This document shows, piece by piece, positions 43,044-55,015 of a stretch of DNA of 64,000 nucleotides. The DNA lies in NCBI GenBank assembly GCA_949825025.1, contig OX463778.1:20800196-20864195 (forward strand), in the 5' to 3' direction. Position numbers and translations under genes: made by a program. Position 1 is the first letter of the stretch. Each line of letters starts with the position of its first letter. Under the pieces are notes generated by a model, which was not told the DNA's origin, ran no database searches, and saw only the letters and a list, made by a program, of their open reading frames with translations. Origin of the DNA: Siphlonurus alternatus. Taxonomy: Eukaryota; Arthropoda; Insecta; Ephemeroptera; Siphlonuridae.

Positions 43044-43251
43044 ACAGTTCTACAAATTTAAGATTACCACCGGAAGTACGAGTTGTCTGGACTTTCTAGT
43101 TCAGTTTTGAACCTGAAACTTTGTATTTTATTAGGAGTTTTAAACCTATCTGATCTTCAAAATATTATAGTTTTCAGGTTCGTATAGTTCAGCTAAATTC
43201 TTTCCACTTCCGGCTACTTCCGGTGGTAATTTTACAAATGTTGAACTGTAT
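43044..43251. mobile_element. Palindromic element, about 208 bp (ACCGGAAGT arms)
   Basis: TACAGTTCTACAAATTTAAG and ATTACCACCGGAAGTA face TACTTCCGGTGGTAAT and ACAAATGTTGAACTGTA. CAGTTTTGAACCTGAAA faces TTTTCAGGTTCG nearer the centre. Confidence 0.75.
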
Positions 43252-43315
43252 AATCACGGTGAAATGATCATGGCAGAAAAGGTATAGATATATAGTATAT
43301 TTTAATTGCTTAAAT

Positions 43316-43401
43316 GTACACTCCATTTGAATAAAAATGCTGGCTGAACCGGCTATGTTAACATGGCCGAATCGATTTTTTTTTATTTGTACGGAGTGTA
43401 C
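43316..43401. mobile_element. Tiny TIR element (GTACACTC), left copy
   Basis: An 86-base unit with GTACACTCCATTT and ACGGAGTGTAC ends and CATGGCCGAATCG inside. A second copy lies at 45695-45775. Confidence 0.6.
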
Positions 43402-43425
43402 TAACATAAAAATCAATATTTAAAT

Positions 43426-43509
43426 CAATTTTTTCGTTATAAAACTTATAACACATAAATTGTTAAACAATTTTTTCGTTATAAAACTTATAACACATAA
43501 ATTGTTTAA
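43426..43509. repeat. 42-base direct tandem duplication
   Basis: Two nearly identical 42-base units, beginning CAATTTTTTCGTTATAAAAC, at 43426 and 43468. Confidence 0.9.
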
Positions 43510-43628
43510 ACATTATAAACATAATTTCATTTTCTATTTTAAATGAAGTGAGTATCATGAAAACTAATTAAAAATTGTTGTGTTTATGAAACTTCATTTT
43601 GCTTTAGTATATTTATTACTAATTTTTA
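43501..43628. repeat. Left arm of a 128-base inverted repeat (partner 45495-45625)
   Basis: CATTATAAACATAATTTCAT, then TTAAATGAAGTGAGTATCAT, then GTGTTTATGAAACTTCATTT recur in reverse complement about 1.9 kb downstream. The GTACACTC units lie just outside both arms. Confidence 0.75.
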
Positions 43629-44148
43629 GTAATAAATTTAGTCATTTAGTTCATTTAGTTCCATGCAGACCATAATATTTTGATATTTCAACACATAACA
43701 CATGACAATATATTTATTTTATGTCAAAAATACTCTGAAAGCAATGAGGTTTTTGTGATCGAATCTTGAGTATACGATAAATTAACTTTACCTGCATGAG
43801 TTAACCTTGAGAGTGGCTTCAGTTGAGAATAAAATTACTAAATTATCTTGCATGAATTTGTCAGATATGATTTCAGACTTGCCTGAACACCCTCAAATTT
43901 GAAGTGACACTGTTAAATCAGCTTCAATAGCTTCAATTCTCACGTAATACACTATGCTTCCATGAAAAAAAAAAGTAAATAAGTTAATTTGAGATTTATA
44001 AAATATTTGTGGTAAATCATCATAAAGGTTATATATATGGTAATGAGCGGGAATTCTTAATTCAGGGGACAATGAGTTGATAAACTATTTGTAGAACGGT
44101 AATGTTGCAAAAAGGAATATTATAACTATTCTTCAATTATCTCATATT

Positions 44149-44301
44149 GGGTGCTATTCACGAAGCAGATATCCAGGTTTCTAACCACGTTTAGCTTAAC
44201 CATACGTTTAACTACGCCTGTTTTACGTGTTAAACCACCTATTTAAACGTGGTTAAGCTAAACGTGGTTAGAAACCTGGCTAACTGCTTCGTGAATCGCT
44301 C
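44149..44301. mobile_element. Small palindrome, GCTATTCACGAAGC ends
   Basis: TATTCACGAAGCAG faces CTGCTTCGTGAAT, and CCAGGTTTCTAACCACGTTT faces its complement. CTCAT adjoins both ends but target duplication is not certain. Confidence 0.8.
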
Positions 44302-44327
44302 TCATTATTTTATATATTTTATAGACA

Positions 44328-44502
44328 TTGGGGGGGGGCATTCACAAAGCACTTTAACCCCCACTTTAGCCTCAATTTCTATCCATGGTGCTAAACCAGG
44401 GGCTAACCATGTTAAGCTCCTATAGTTTAGCACCATGTTTAGCACCAGGGATAAAAATTGAGGCTAAAGTGGGGGTTGAAGTGCTTTGTAAATACCCCCC
44501 AT
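44328..44502. mobile_element. Small palindrome, GGGGGCATTCACAAAGC ends
   Basis: GCATTCACAAAGCACTTTAA and CCCCCACTTTAGCCTCAATT face their complements; GGTGCTAAAC and GTTTAGCACC pair inside. The ends resemble the element at 59246-59535. Confidence 0.8.
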
Positions 44503-44643
44503 TTTATTCCATCACTTTATGTATCAGTTCATTAATTGATGTTTTCAAAAAAAATAAAATGACATTTTAAGTGCAGAAAAAAATTATAAATATATGAATT
44601 AAAAAAATACATTATAACATATGACAAAATAGAACGTTATTAA

Positions 44644-44860
44644 TTAATTATTCAGTCCCTTGAAGCGGCGAACAGATTTGTTATATGTATCTTCGGAGAT
44701 TGATTTTGTCATCGTCGCCTGTCTAGCTGGAGGCATCGCGAGATGATGGAGTGAGTCCCACCGCGAGTTTGTGCCGGGTCTCGTCTCACAAGCAGTCAGA
44801 CACTCCTCGCGCACAGCGTGCCTGCCACTGCAAGATAATGAAGCCTCCAAGGGCTCTTAC
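44644..44860 (-). other. GC-rich block with a Cys-containing open frame after a possible acceptor
   Basis: On the minus strand, TATCTTGCAG precedes an open frame CSGRHAVREECLTACETRPG that runs to a TAA at about 44644. Composition is coding-like for about 45 residues and there is an internal ATG before the acceptor. It could be a last exon of an unseen gene or chance. No family recognised. Confidence 0.2.
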
Positions 44861-44885
44861 AAGCTAAGGTAAAATCTCTAAGGAG

Positions 44886-44888
<3 letters not shown>

Positions 44889-44933
<45 letters not shown>
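44889..44933. repeat. (CT)n microsatellite
   Basis: About 22 CT units next to the GC-rich block. Confidence 0.95.
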
Positions 44934-44935
<2 letters not shown>

Positions 44936-45494
44936 AGTTTCTAAGTTGGCTTGCGTCTAACCCTGCTGCTAGCTGTATTACATTATATACAGCTTGTCCT
45001 TCATATATATACTATATTATATATAACACGAACGCAATAAACGCAAAGTCTCTTTACCACTTCACTGGCTTGGTTTTATATATTATTATAGCAAACGTAG
45101 CTTTCAAAATTATATAGACTGAAATATTATCATAAATCTGATTTCTCAAGAGACAAACATTTTTAATGTGTAAAATGAGTAAAATGATATAATATCTCAA
45201 GAAATAAAAGGAATTAATTTATATATTACACATGGTATGAAAATAAAATAATTATTTAATATAATATTTAAATATAACAATCCTATCTATATCAATTGAA
45301 AGTATAAAAATTAATAATATAGTTTCTAAATATTATAGATAATTTTTGTTATATAGGTTAATTAATAACTAATAAAAGTTTATAATTTTAAGTACAATTT
45401 TTTATATTTATATGATGGAATACTGTTTTCATAGTCATAAAAAGTCAAAGTTCATTAATCATATTTTTTAATTATATTAAATTTTATCTGTACT

Positions 45495-45625
45495 CTAAAA
45501 ATTAGTAATAAATATACTAAAGCAAAATGAAGTTTCATAAACACAACAACTTTTAATTAGTTTTCATGATGCTCACTTCATTTAAAATAGAAAATAAAAT
45601 TATGTTTATAATGTTTAAATAATTT
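45495..45625. repeat. Right arm of the 128-base inverted repeat
   Basis: Reverse complement of 43501-43628 with few differences. Confidence 0.75.
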
Positions 45626-45694
45626 ATGGTGGTTCTACATTGTATGTAAAAAATTGTGACGGCAGCTCGTCAGATTTGAGTATGACAGAGAGAC

Positions 45695-45775
45695 GTACAC
45701 TCTATTTTAAATAAAAATGTCAGCTTTTAATTTTAGCATGGCCGGATCGGACATTTATTTTTTAATGGAGTGTAC
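45695..45775. mobile_element. Tiny TIR element (GTACACTC), right copy
   Basis: GTACACTCTATTTTAAATAA and AATGGAGTGTAC ends with CATGGCCGGATCGG inside; homologous to 43316-43401 in the same orientation. Confidence 0.6.
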
Positions 45776-46003
45776 ACCTCAGGATAGATGGAACGTTAGG
45801 TTCGAATAATTTGCTTATATTGCAGACGAAGAAATAAAATTTGAAAATTTTTGAGGAGGAGGGGGGGGGGAACACATAAATTTGCCTCACATCCATATAC
45901 TGCGTGATAGCGCAAATCTATAATTATTTATAATAAGAATTAACAATATACAAGTCAGACAGGGAGAAAAAAAAGTGCAATTATTTATATTATAGGTCCT
46001 TTG

Positions 46004-46239
46004 CAAGGATCTTGTATACTATGGATAGGTGGGGGCACTGTCGTCTTCAGTGAGACAAGGTCGTGAAGAGGAAGTGGGTGGTAGAACAATAGAATGTCCT
46101 CCATGTTATCATGGCCTGATGTGAAGCCAAAACAATACAAAATATTGCGCTTGGCTGCCATGATATCATGGCCTTTTGCCTCAGCAGCTATAATGCTATT
46201 GGTACATAGACCTAGCCTATCCATAGTACAAGATCCTTC
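46004..46239. mobile_element. TIR MITE, about 236 bp (GGATCTTGTATACTATGG)
   Basis: AGGATCTTGTATACTATGG and CCTATCCATAGTACAAGATCC are inverted ends of about 22 bases. Inside, TATCATGGCC occurs in direct and inverted form around CAATACAAAATATTGCG. The ORFs inside are by-products. Confidence 0.75.
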
Positions 46240-46399
46240 GTCCTGTGTAATTAACGTAAAAAGATGTATGTTTTGTCAATGTAGTTTGATGCAGATCTAG
46301 AGCTCTTTGATGCAACTATCCCTATATATAAAAAAGTAATTAATTAATAATCAAGTGATATTGCTGCTACTTAAGTACGTGAAGAAGAAAAATATGGGG

Positions 46400-46560
46400 G
46401 AGGGGGTCGTGTTCGTTCTTGCCTCCTGAGTTCCTGAAGTTCACCGCGCAGTCTTAACCCCGTGGTTTCTCCAGCAGGCCGGCGCCAGTGTGGCCTGTGC
46501 GGCGCCGGCGTCACTGATGCCTTGCTCGCACACACACCATCCCGTCGCCTAATTAAACTT
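46400..46560. other. GC-rich block, function unknown
   Basis: Contains CAGGCCGGCGCCAG and GCGGCGCCGGCGTC, an imperfect GC palindrome, after a TTTCTCCAG acceptor-like site. There is no convincing coding frame. Possibly a regulatory element. Confidence 0.2.
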
Positions 46561-46619
46561 ACAGACTAACTCTTTGTTCTCGAGAGTAACAAGGGACGTT
46601 AAAAATACAACTTTTCATG

Positions 46620-48860
46620 TCCTACGGAAGTTTGCTTTACAAAGAAATGGAGTTACACAGAAAAGTAGAAAATTATTGCACTCTGTATAACTCTTTACTA
46701 AAAAGAAGTAATTCTTACCTTGAGATGAGAATGAGAATTACCTTGAGAATGATGTTACTGGGTGAATGTACGCATTTTATATATAGGCGTTTCGCTTTTT
46801 TACATTCAACAATTTGTGTTTTGGTAAACTGATTTATTTATTGTTATTTTTCCCTCCAAACTATATGTATTTTTTTAACTCACTAAAACAATTATTATTA
46901 TAATATTATATAATAACAAATATTATTGTTAGAATATTTTATTACATTCAATTGATGTACAATTTTATTATTGTTATATTGTTATTATTGTTAATTTAGT
47001 GTTTAATTCAATATTTTACAAATAAAATAATTATTATAATTATCAAAATAATTATTAAAATCTTTAAAGATGTAATAATCAATGCATTAATTATTTTGTA
47101 AGAGCATATATTTTTGCTACCTGACAGACACTTTACAGCATGTCTAACCTGTTTGTTTAAGATCTGTATAATATGAAGCCATCAACGATCGAATTAAAAT
47201 TATTAATATTATTATATTCTAAACCTAAAAAAACAAATTTAGACAGCGAACGAGGACGGTCAGGAATGATTGGAGCAATACATACACAATAAGGTATACC
47301 CAGAAACCGTAACTTATACCGTAAGGAATGTATAAATAATTATAAAGTGAATGTATTACATACGGATATAGTATTACAGAATAATATAATTTATTTCAAA
47401 ACACAGCTACATAAATTAAGTATTATATTTTAGTTGAACAAAGGTATAATATTTATTTTTTAAATGGAATACATTTACTGTCGTGAGTTTCATTTTTCTT
47501 TTGTTTTGATGAAAATGATTTTGATATAAACGCGCATGAAACTTGATGACACCAGCAAATCTCAACGTTGATGCTTTTAACCAACTGACATACCCCAGCA
47601 ACGAAACTTGATGAGCTCTTGCATTGTTGACAGCCAAGATTTGGATTTCAACTTAAATTATTAAGTATTATTATTAATATGATAATGTCTAAAACTGGAT
47701 TAATTCAACAACAATATTTTTCTCTCGCTCCAGAAATTGTTCATTTTGAAATAATATAATACTGTATACTAAAAAAAAAAATAATAATAATAATAATTTT
47801 TTGAATAGAGGTTAATAATATTTAATATAATATGCTATTGCATTTTTTTTTTACATTTTTTAAATCTGGATTATATTCTTAAAACAATTTATAGTTTTTA
47901 ATTATGTTTAATGATGGCGCCTATTTTTAAATCAAAGCATAATCCTTTTATTTAATGTTGTAGCTGAAAAGGGGGGTCTTCACTTTTTTTTTTTAATCCC
48001 GTATACAAAAGAAATTCGTGGGGAAAATTAGAGTAGCATTACTCTGTCTCTTCATTTAGTCTGTTTTTCATTATGCGCTTTAAGATTTTGTTTAGTATTG
48101 TGTAATAATAATTTATATTGATATATTAATTAAATTTTTATGTAGTTACAATAAAATAACTATTTAATTGAACTATAATGTTGTTTCATGTATACTGTAT
48201 ACTTTGAAATTATTTTCTTCCTTATTTGTTTTTTATTTTGAGTACAGTATAATTATTAAACTACACCTTAGTTAACATGGTTAATAAATTGCACTACTAA
48301 ATCTTACCCGCTTCGAAATTTAATAACCCACTGATACAATCTTAAATATATAAAATTGTGACAAATTGATTTTTAAATCTTATATATATATATACAGACA
48401 ATATATCAATATAATATGACACATGTTTGAAAAATTGTGTTTTTATTTCTGAGTTAAAAAGTCTCCCCTGACAACGCGAGTATCCTCAATATTTTGATAT
48501 ATCAAGCGTAAAAGAAAAATTGTTTTAAATGTATTTTTGAAATACATTTCAGGTAATTTTTAATAATCATAATACTAATAATTACAAAAATGAATATAGT
48601 CTACGTCGAAATATAATATAAATCAAAATTATTATTAATTTTTACGGAACAACAACGTAAAAATTAAGGCCTATCCGGCCTGTTACAATAAATCATTGCT
48701 AAATGAGTGATGATATACAAAATATAAGAAATAGTAGTTAAAAAATGTCAATGTTTTTTAAAAATGGTTCTCGTGGACTAGGGAAAAGTTTTAAAAAAGA
48801 AAAGAACATTAATATAATTCTATACTCATTTCTAGATTTTATGAAATAAAAAATTTCTTT
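46620..48860. other. AT-rich stretch without recognisable genes
   Basis: Only short ORFs of biased composition. No element could be delimited. Confidence 0.35.
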
Positions 48861-48909
48861 TCAACGTTGAGTTTAATAATTATATTTATGACTGGAGCGC
48901 TCGCTCGCG

Positions 48910-49112
<203 letters not shown>

Positions 49113-49669
49113 TACATACATATAAACAACACGTTTTTATGACAAATGTGAACTAAGGTTGAATGTGTTGACAATGGATTAAGATTCCTCACATCAAATT
49201 CATATCAAACACCAGCAAGACATTTTTTATATCAAAATGAGAATAAAGTGAATTAACTGATTCAGTGGACGCCTGATCTTAACTGTTTTTATCGTTACCT
49301 GTAAAACCAACCTTAATTAATCACAATGTATAATATATAGAGTGCTTAAGGTAAATTGTCCAGGTTACTGATAAAGAGCTAGCTGTTTTGTCACACGAAC
49401 GTTGAATTATTAGACTTTGAATTATTAACAATTTCACTGTCTGAAAAAGCATATTTTGTCTATTATTTATAGCCTGCATGAAATGCTTTAATTACAAATG
49501 TCAGTTTATTTAATTAATAATAAAATGAAAGAAGTGAAACAAATTGAAATAATTTTAAATTAAGAATGATGTACTAATACATTTAAGTTTGTTAAATTAC
49601 ATTTTCTCTTGTTATATGTTAGTGAAGGTATATAATAAGATGAATGTTGGCTTGGGGTATTGTATCCTG

Positions 49670-49810
49670 AACATGGCTAACATGCAGGGCAGGTTGTGTA
49701 GTTTGATTAATTGACGGCACTGCTGGTGCTAGGAGACATTCACTTGACGGCTGGCTGCGTCCACGAACTACGAGGTGAATGTCAATGCACAAAACTCCCC
49801 ACGGTCACAC
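49670..49810. other. GC-richer block, function unknown
   Basis: A patch with higher G+C and a GAG|GTGAAT donor-like site but no clear coding frame on either strand. Confidence 0.2.
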
Positions 49811-50089
49811 ATAGAAGAACGTGACTTTTTTTTTCTGTCACCTTTTCAAGTAAGCGTAGCATGCCTCACCACTATATCATCCGTCTCTTTCACGTTATTA
49901 GTGACAATTCTCTTTCTCTCTACACCTTTTTTTGACTTCACCTATATTAATATTTATATGTGTGTTAAAGTAATAAAATATATTCATATTCAATTTATAA
50001 AAAAAAATATAGGTCAGACAATATGTCACTTTCTTCAACTTATGTTAAAAACTTCGTTAAATTTTATATAGAGGGGAAAAATCTAATCT

Positions 50090-50091
<2 letters not shown>

Positions 50092-50175
<84 letters not shown>
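50092..50175. repeat. (CT)n microsatellite
   Basis: About 42 CT units with one G interruption near 50135. Confidence 0.95.
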
Positions 50176-50177
<2 letters not shown>

Positions 50178-50639
50178 CATCTTCTGATTTATATTGATTC
50201 TATGTCACTTGTTAAAGTATCCTGATTTTTATCAAATAATATTCTTCTAAAAGTGACGTCAACTGCTTCACTTTAAACTGAAAATTAAAAAAAAAACAAT
50301 AAGTAAATAGCATTATAGCAATGCCAAAAATATTTTAATTATATAGTTGATTTTAATTTATTTTTAAGATAAAAAAACTCAAGTAAAAAGTCTCAATCCT
50401 AAATATATTTATAATTCGAACGTTATTTTAGCACAACAGCAACAAATGCTATGATTTTCAAATTATAATTTATTAATAAAACCTACCTCTTAAAATTACA
50501 TATTTTTATATAACTTTTTTATTAGAGTGTAAAATAAAACGTAAATAATGAAGGTTGAATGAGATTTTATGGTTTATTGAATTAATTAAAGCCCTTGATT
50601 AAGTGTAAAACTTGAACTATAATAATAGTCTTGAGGCGC

Positions 50640-50830
50640 TGTTCAAACTTGAATGGTAGGGCCGGCGCCGCCGCAGCCATAAGGTCAGAATTAATCAAGG
50701 GGGTTGGCTGCAGTGACTGGCAGTCTGGTGTTAGATTGAAGGAAGGGGGGATGACAGCTCCTCAATTGCGTCTCATCGTGGCGTGACATGCCTGAGGCGG
50801 CGTGACATGTCACGAGCCACTGATGAGGAT
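50640..50830. other. GC-rich block, function unknown
   Basis: Begins GGGCCGGCGCCGCCGCAGCC and contains a repeated GGCGTGACATG. The minus-strand ORF (50691-50987) spans it but its first half is AT-rich filler, so it is not called. Confidence 0.25.
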
Positions 50831-51021
50831 ACACTGACACGTTAAAGATTATTTTCAGAGAGCTAATATTCATTTTATTACCCTTGATGCGTGTTTTTAT
50901 AAGATACAATCTATAAACTGGGAGCAACATCACAATATTACGACTTATTCTTTTTTGTATCTTCCCTATCCTTAATTTAAATTTCAAACTTCTATTACAA
51001 TATTTAATAATATAAAAATAA

Positions 51022-51194
51022 CTTATTTGTAATTGATTTAGTGCTTTTTCGTCACCTCATTATTATTGCACTGTATAATATGTATACAAGTATCAATATT
51101 TGGAGGTAAAGAGAAGTTTATATTCGTGATTTTGTGTACATACAGTGCAATAATAATCAGATGGCGAAAAAGTACTAAATCAATTACAAATAAT
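51022..51194. mobile_element. Palindrome, about 173 bp
   Basis: TTATTTGTAATTGATTTAGT faces ACTAAATCAATTACAAATAA; TTATTATTGCACTGTA faces TACAGTGCAATAATAA. It lies three bases from the next palindrome. Confidence 0.8.
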
Positions 51195-51196
51195 TT

Positions 51197-51541
51197 AAAG
51201 GCATACAGGCCTCAAATTACAAATTAGACAGTCACCAAGTGGGTTTAGAGTATATAATCAACATTCGCATCATTTTTTTCCACGCGTGATGCATCCGTGC
51301 AAAGTCGCAGTTCAAAGTAAGAAATTTAGTCCTTGATGACGTCACGAAGTCCTTGATGACGTCACAACTCAATGCTAATCGGTGCTAGCTGTGAGTTGTG
51401 ACGTCAGCAAGGACTTTCTTTACAGCGCGACTTCGCACAGACGCACCGCGCGCAAGTAAAAATAATACGAATGTTGATTATAAACTTGAGCAACACTTAA
51501 TGTCTGTCTAATTTGTAATTTGAGGCCTGTATACCTTTAAT
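51197..51541. mobile_element. Palindrome with triple CRE core, about 345 bp
   Basis: GCATACAGGCCTCAAATTAC faces GTAATTTGAGGCCTGTATAC. AGTCCTTGATGACGTCAC occurs twice on the left and once inverted on the right, placing CRE octamers at 51337, 51357 and 51399. GCGTGATGCATCCGTGC faces GCACAGACGCACCGCGCGC. Confidence 0.85.
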
Positions 51542-54500
51542 TCACGCCATCGTGTAATGGTCAAAAGTGAGAAGTACAACAGAAATCTTGATTTGAATCA
51601 AAATAACTTTAGTGCAACAAAACAATTTTTTAACAACGGTTCTTTAATTAATGTTCATTAAGATGAAAAAGAAAAGCAACTATAATGCAAAAAGCAAAAA
51701 AAAAAAAAAAAAAAAAAACGTGGCACCGGTAATCAACCCTCAGCACAATATATAATAAATTTGATTTTGATCCTTTCGACGTTCTGACATCTCATAAACT
51801 TTATCTGACCGATCTTTGAGGGTATGTCGCTGCCAGCCAGCGCCAATTTATAATAAGCAGCTTTTTTGAGACGCCTACACAAAAACCTTGGAGCTTTAAA
51901 CATTGTGATGAGGAGGATCAAAGGCAGAAAAATTATAAAATTAACAATGTTTGCTAATTTATAATTACTATGCTTAAACTTCATAGAAATAAAACATGTA
52001 ACATAATTATAATATAATAGTTCAAACTTTTAAATAAAATATAACCTATACAAGAAAGCTTTTGAACAACATAATATTCAAATTAAATTTTGTGTTAAAA
52101 AAAAAAGCCGTTGTTATTGAAACGATGTAATGTAAACAAATGATTATTTAAAATAAAAACATTGGTTTAGTCTTGTGAAAAGGGTGATATCAATTTAATT
52201 ATAACTTGTAAAAACATGTAACAAATGTAAGTATTTATTTTAACAGTAAGTTCATTCATGGGAGTAGTAGTTTTTCCTCACAGTTTCTAGTGCCAACTTG
52301 TTCGAATACAAATAGTTATATTATGCTAACGTTACAACTTCTCTGCTTTAGTTAGAACTGCTGGCATATTAAATTTCGCAATTTACATTTAGAATTCACT
52401 AATATTGTCATAGCAACAGATATAAGAAGACGTCATCTGCTCTTCAATATATGCACGGTCACTTTAAAGGTCATATAATAAAAACATAATATAGAACTTC
52501 TGTAAAACAAATAAAAATGAAATCTAAGATTATTAGCAAAAGGTCAAAGTCAATGTATTTTTATAACATGATACTATAAATTTATTGTTAGGGATTTTTT
52601 AACATCTTCATATATGTTTATATAATTGTTTGGTTGTTTTAAAAATATTTTGTAATAACAAAAAATGATTTAAAATAACTTTCAATTGTCTCTTTAAGAA
52701 CTTTAAGACTGCAAAAATAAAGAAAGTTCAGCTATATACTCTGATTTTTTCCCTATATAGCCCAGGAAGTATTTTGGAAACTTTTATTAATTTTTTTATA
52801 TGTTTTTTTCTCGTCAAGATAATTATATTATTTTCAGATTCAGAATAGGTTTATTTCGAATTAAAATTATACAAATTCAATATAAAAATGGGATTCAAAG
52901 TAATTAAGCCTTATTATATCATCTCTAACTGCAGGGATCAGATTTTTATAACTTTTGCCTTCCACGATATGAGGTTAGGTTACTTGATCAAAATTTAAAT
53001 AGATTGGGTTGTAAATGCTGCATAAATGGAACAGAAGCACCAACAGAGCTGTAGATTGATTTATGCACTGAACGTCTAATATAAACCTATGGATTAATAA
53101 AAAAAAAGTTAATTTTCAGTGTCAACAGCGTGGATGACTGTTCTAATATTTACTTATAAAATAATCTAAATTCACATGTAAATAAATGTAAATAAAATGT
53201 GATGCAAATAAATCTTTTTGAATAATTATATATGTTGGTTCACTTCGGGAAATCAAGAATTTTATCCCTGATTTGCTTCGTAATCTATAAATAAATGCAT
53301 AGTAAATTAAAAGTGTAATGGCTAGAGTGCTTCATCTCAATTCTCAATGTATAGCTGCATGCATTTATAATAAAGCAAATTGTAACGTTTCGGATGTCTT
53401 AAAGTGTACAATTATTCATTATATATTTAAATGCATTACTATTTTACAATCAGAAAAAATAACTATGCTATTTTTATTAAGAAATGAAATAAAAATGTGA
53501 TTTGTGACCAATTTTATTACTTCAATTTGAAAAAAAGAGAAGTAAAAAGCTTCAGTTAGAGTGCAATGCAGATAGCAGTGAAATGCAAATTCCAATAGCA
53601 TCTTGTGGTGGTTTAAAGGTGTTCATTTAGTCTTCTTGGGATACTTGCTGGCACCTGCTGCCTGCACTTACGTGGTACAAGAAATCCAAGGTAAAGACGT
53701 CAGCCAGGTAATACAATTTTATTTCTAGAAACCAGGTCAACGCTGTAAAATATGAGACTGTTGATTTTTTATGAATATTATTTTATTTTTAATATTATAA
53801 GATTTTGATAACAATTTAATAAAAAAAGCTGAAGGCATATTATCTATCCAGATGTTTTTTAACGCACTAAAAGTTAATGATAACAATAATATTCTTCTAT
53901 TTCGTTATTGCATGCATTAATTTTTGACTTAACGTTAAATTAATAACAATAAAATGCAAAGTTTTGAAAAATTAATATAATATTACAAAAAAATTCAATA
54001 AACATAAGCGTATATAACAAGTTTGTTAGTTTAATTTCCACTCGACCAGTTTCTGGATAAGAACCAAATATATTCAGTGATGTGAAGCTGACCTAACTAC
54101 TTTGACCTGTATAACTGTATAAATATTTCTGTCTCATATACCTACAAAAGGTCTAGACAGTTGGATATAATACCAAGATAATAAATTAAAGCAACTGAAA
54201 GCTAACTTTGTCCTACCGATAGTTATATTTAAATTATTAAAGTGAAGTATTAGATATGCTAAAAGAGAATATATGGCTAAAATTATATATTTCCTAAAAT
54301 TTAATATACTTCACTTAAAATTCAATTGTGAATAGAAAACCATATAATATATTATTATATTTATATATCATAAATAATAAAGCTAGACTGATATATATTT
54401 AAATTGAATAAATATTTCCATACAATTAATGTTAAACTTATGTTGATACTGGTATTTGATGTCAGATGCTGGCAATAACAGTTAATATAATTATCTTATC

Positions 54501-54545
54501 CACTGTCGTTTATGCTGCTAATTATATTATGCAAAAATTTGTGTA
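51542..54545. other. AT-rich stretch without recognisable genes
   Basis: Three kilobases with short ORFs and a poly-A run near 51695-51718. Nothing supports a gene. Confidence 0.35.
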
Positions 54546-54663
54546 CACTCGTCACCCTGGAAAATTTTCCTTTGCGGCCTTGTTAATTACCATAAGAATA
54601 TAGCACAGATCATGGTGATTTAACACAAAGCTGCAAGTGGGAAATTTTTCAAGGCACCAAGTT
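54546..54663. mobile_element. Small palindromic MITE (CGTCGCC family), copy 3
   Basis: ACTCGTCACCCTGGAAAATT, GCGGCCTTGTTAATTACCAT and GGTGATTTAACACAAAGCTG line up with copies 1 and 2. The right end is AATTTTTCAAGGCACCAAGT. Confidence 0.7.
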
Positions 54664-55015
54664 TACTAGCTATCACGATGCATATAAATCTGATTTTCTC
54701 AAAATATTACTTGTATGAGTTGACGAACCATATACTTGGGGATAAAAAGACGTTAAAACAAATATTAGGTTTAGATTATTTATAAGTGCGATTTTAAGAT
54801 GAAAATTTTCAACTCGGATACTCGTAGTTCGTAGTATGATTATGAGGAACCAGTTCTTTATATTAGATCATCAGATTCTGCTCACTCACTTGGGAGATTA
54901 ATATTTTCCTTGAAGGTATGCAACTTTTTAAACACAAGAGTGCTGCGGGTTGCTGTAATGTTAGGAGTTTGAAAACTTCTCCGCAAAGCTTAGCAAAGAA
55001 CTTTATTTTACTTCT

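Noticed and set aside
50691..50987. 98-codon minus-strand ORF
   Set aside because: The first half is AT-rich filler; only the second half lies in a GC-rich block and no family is visible.
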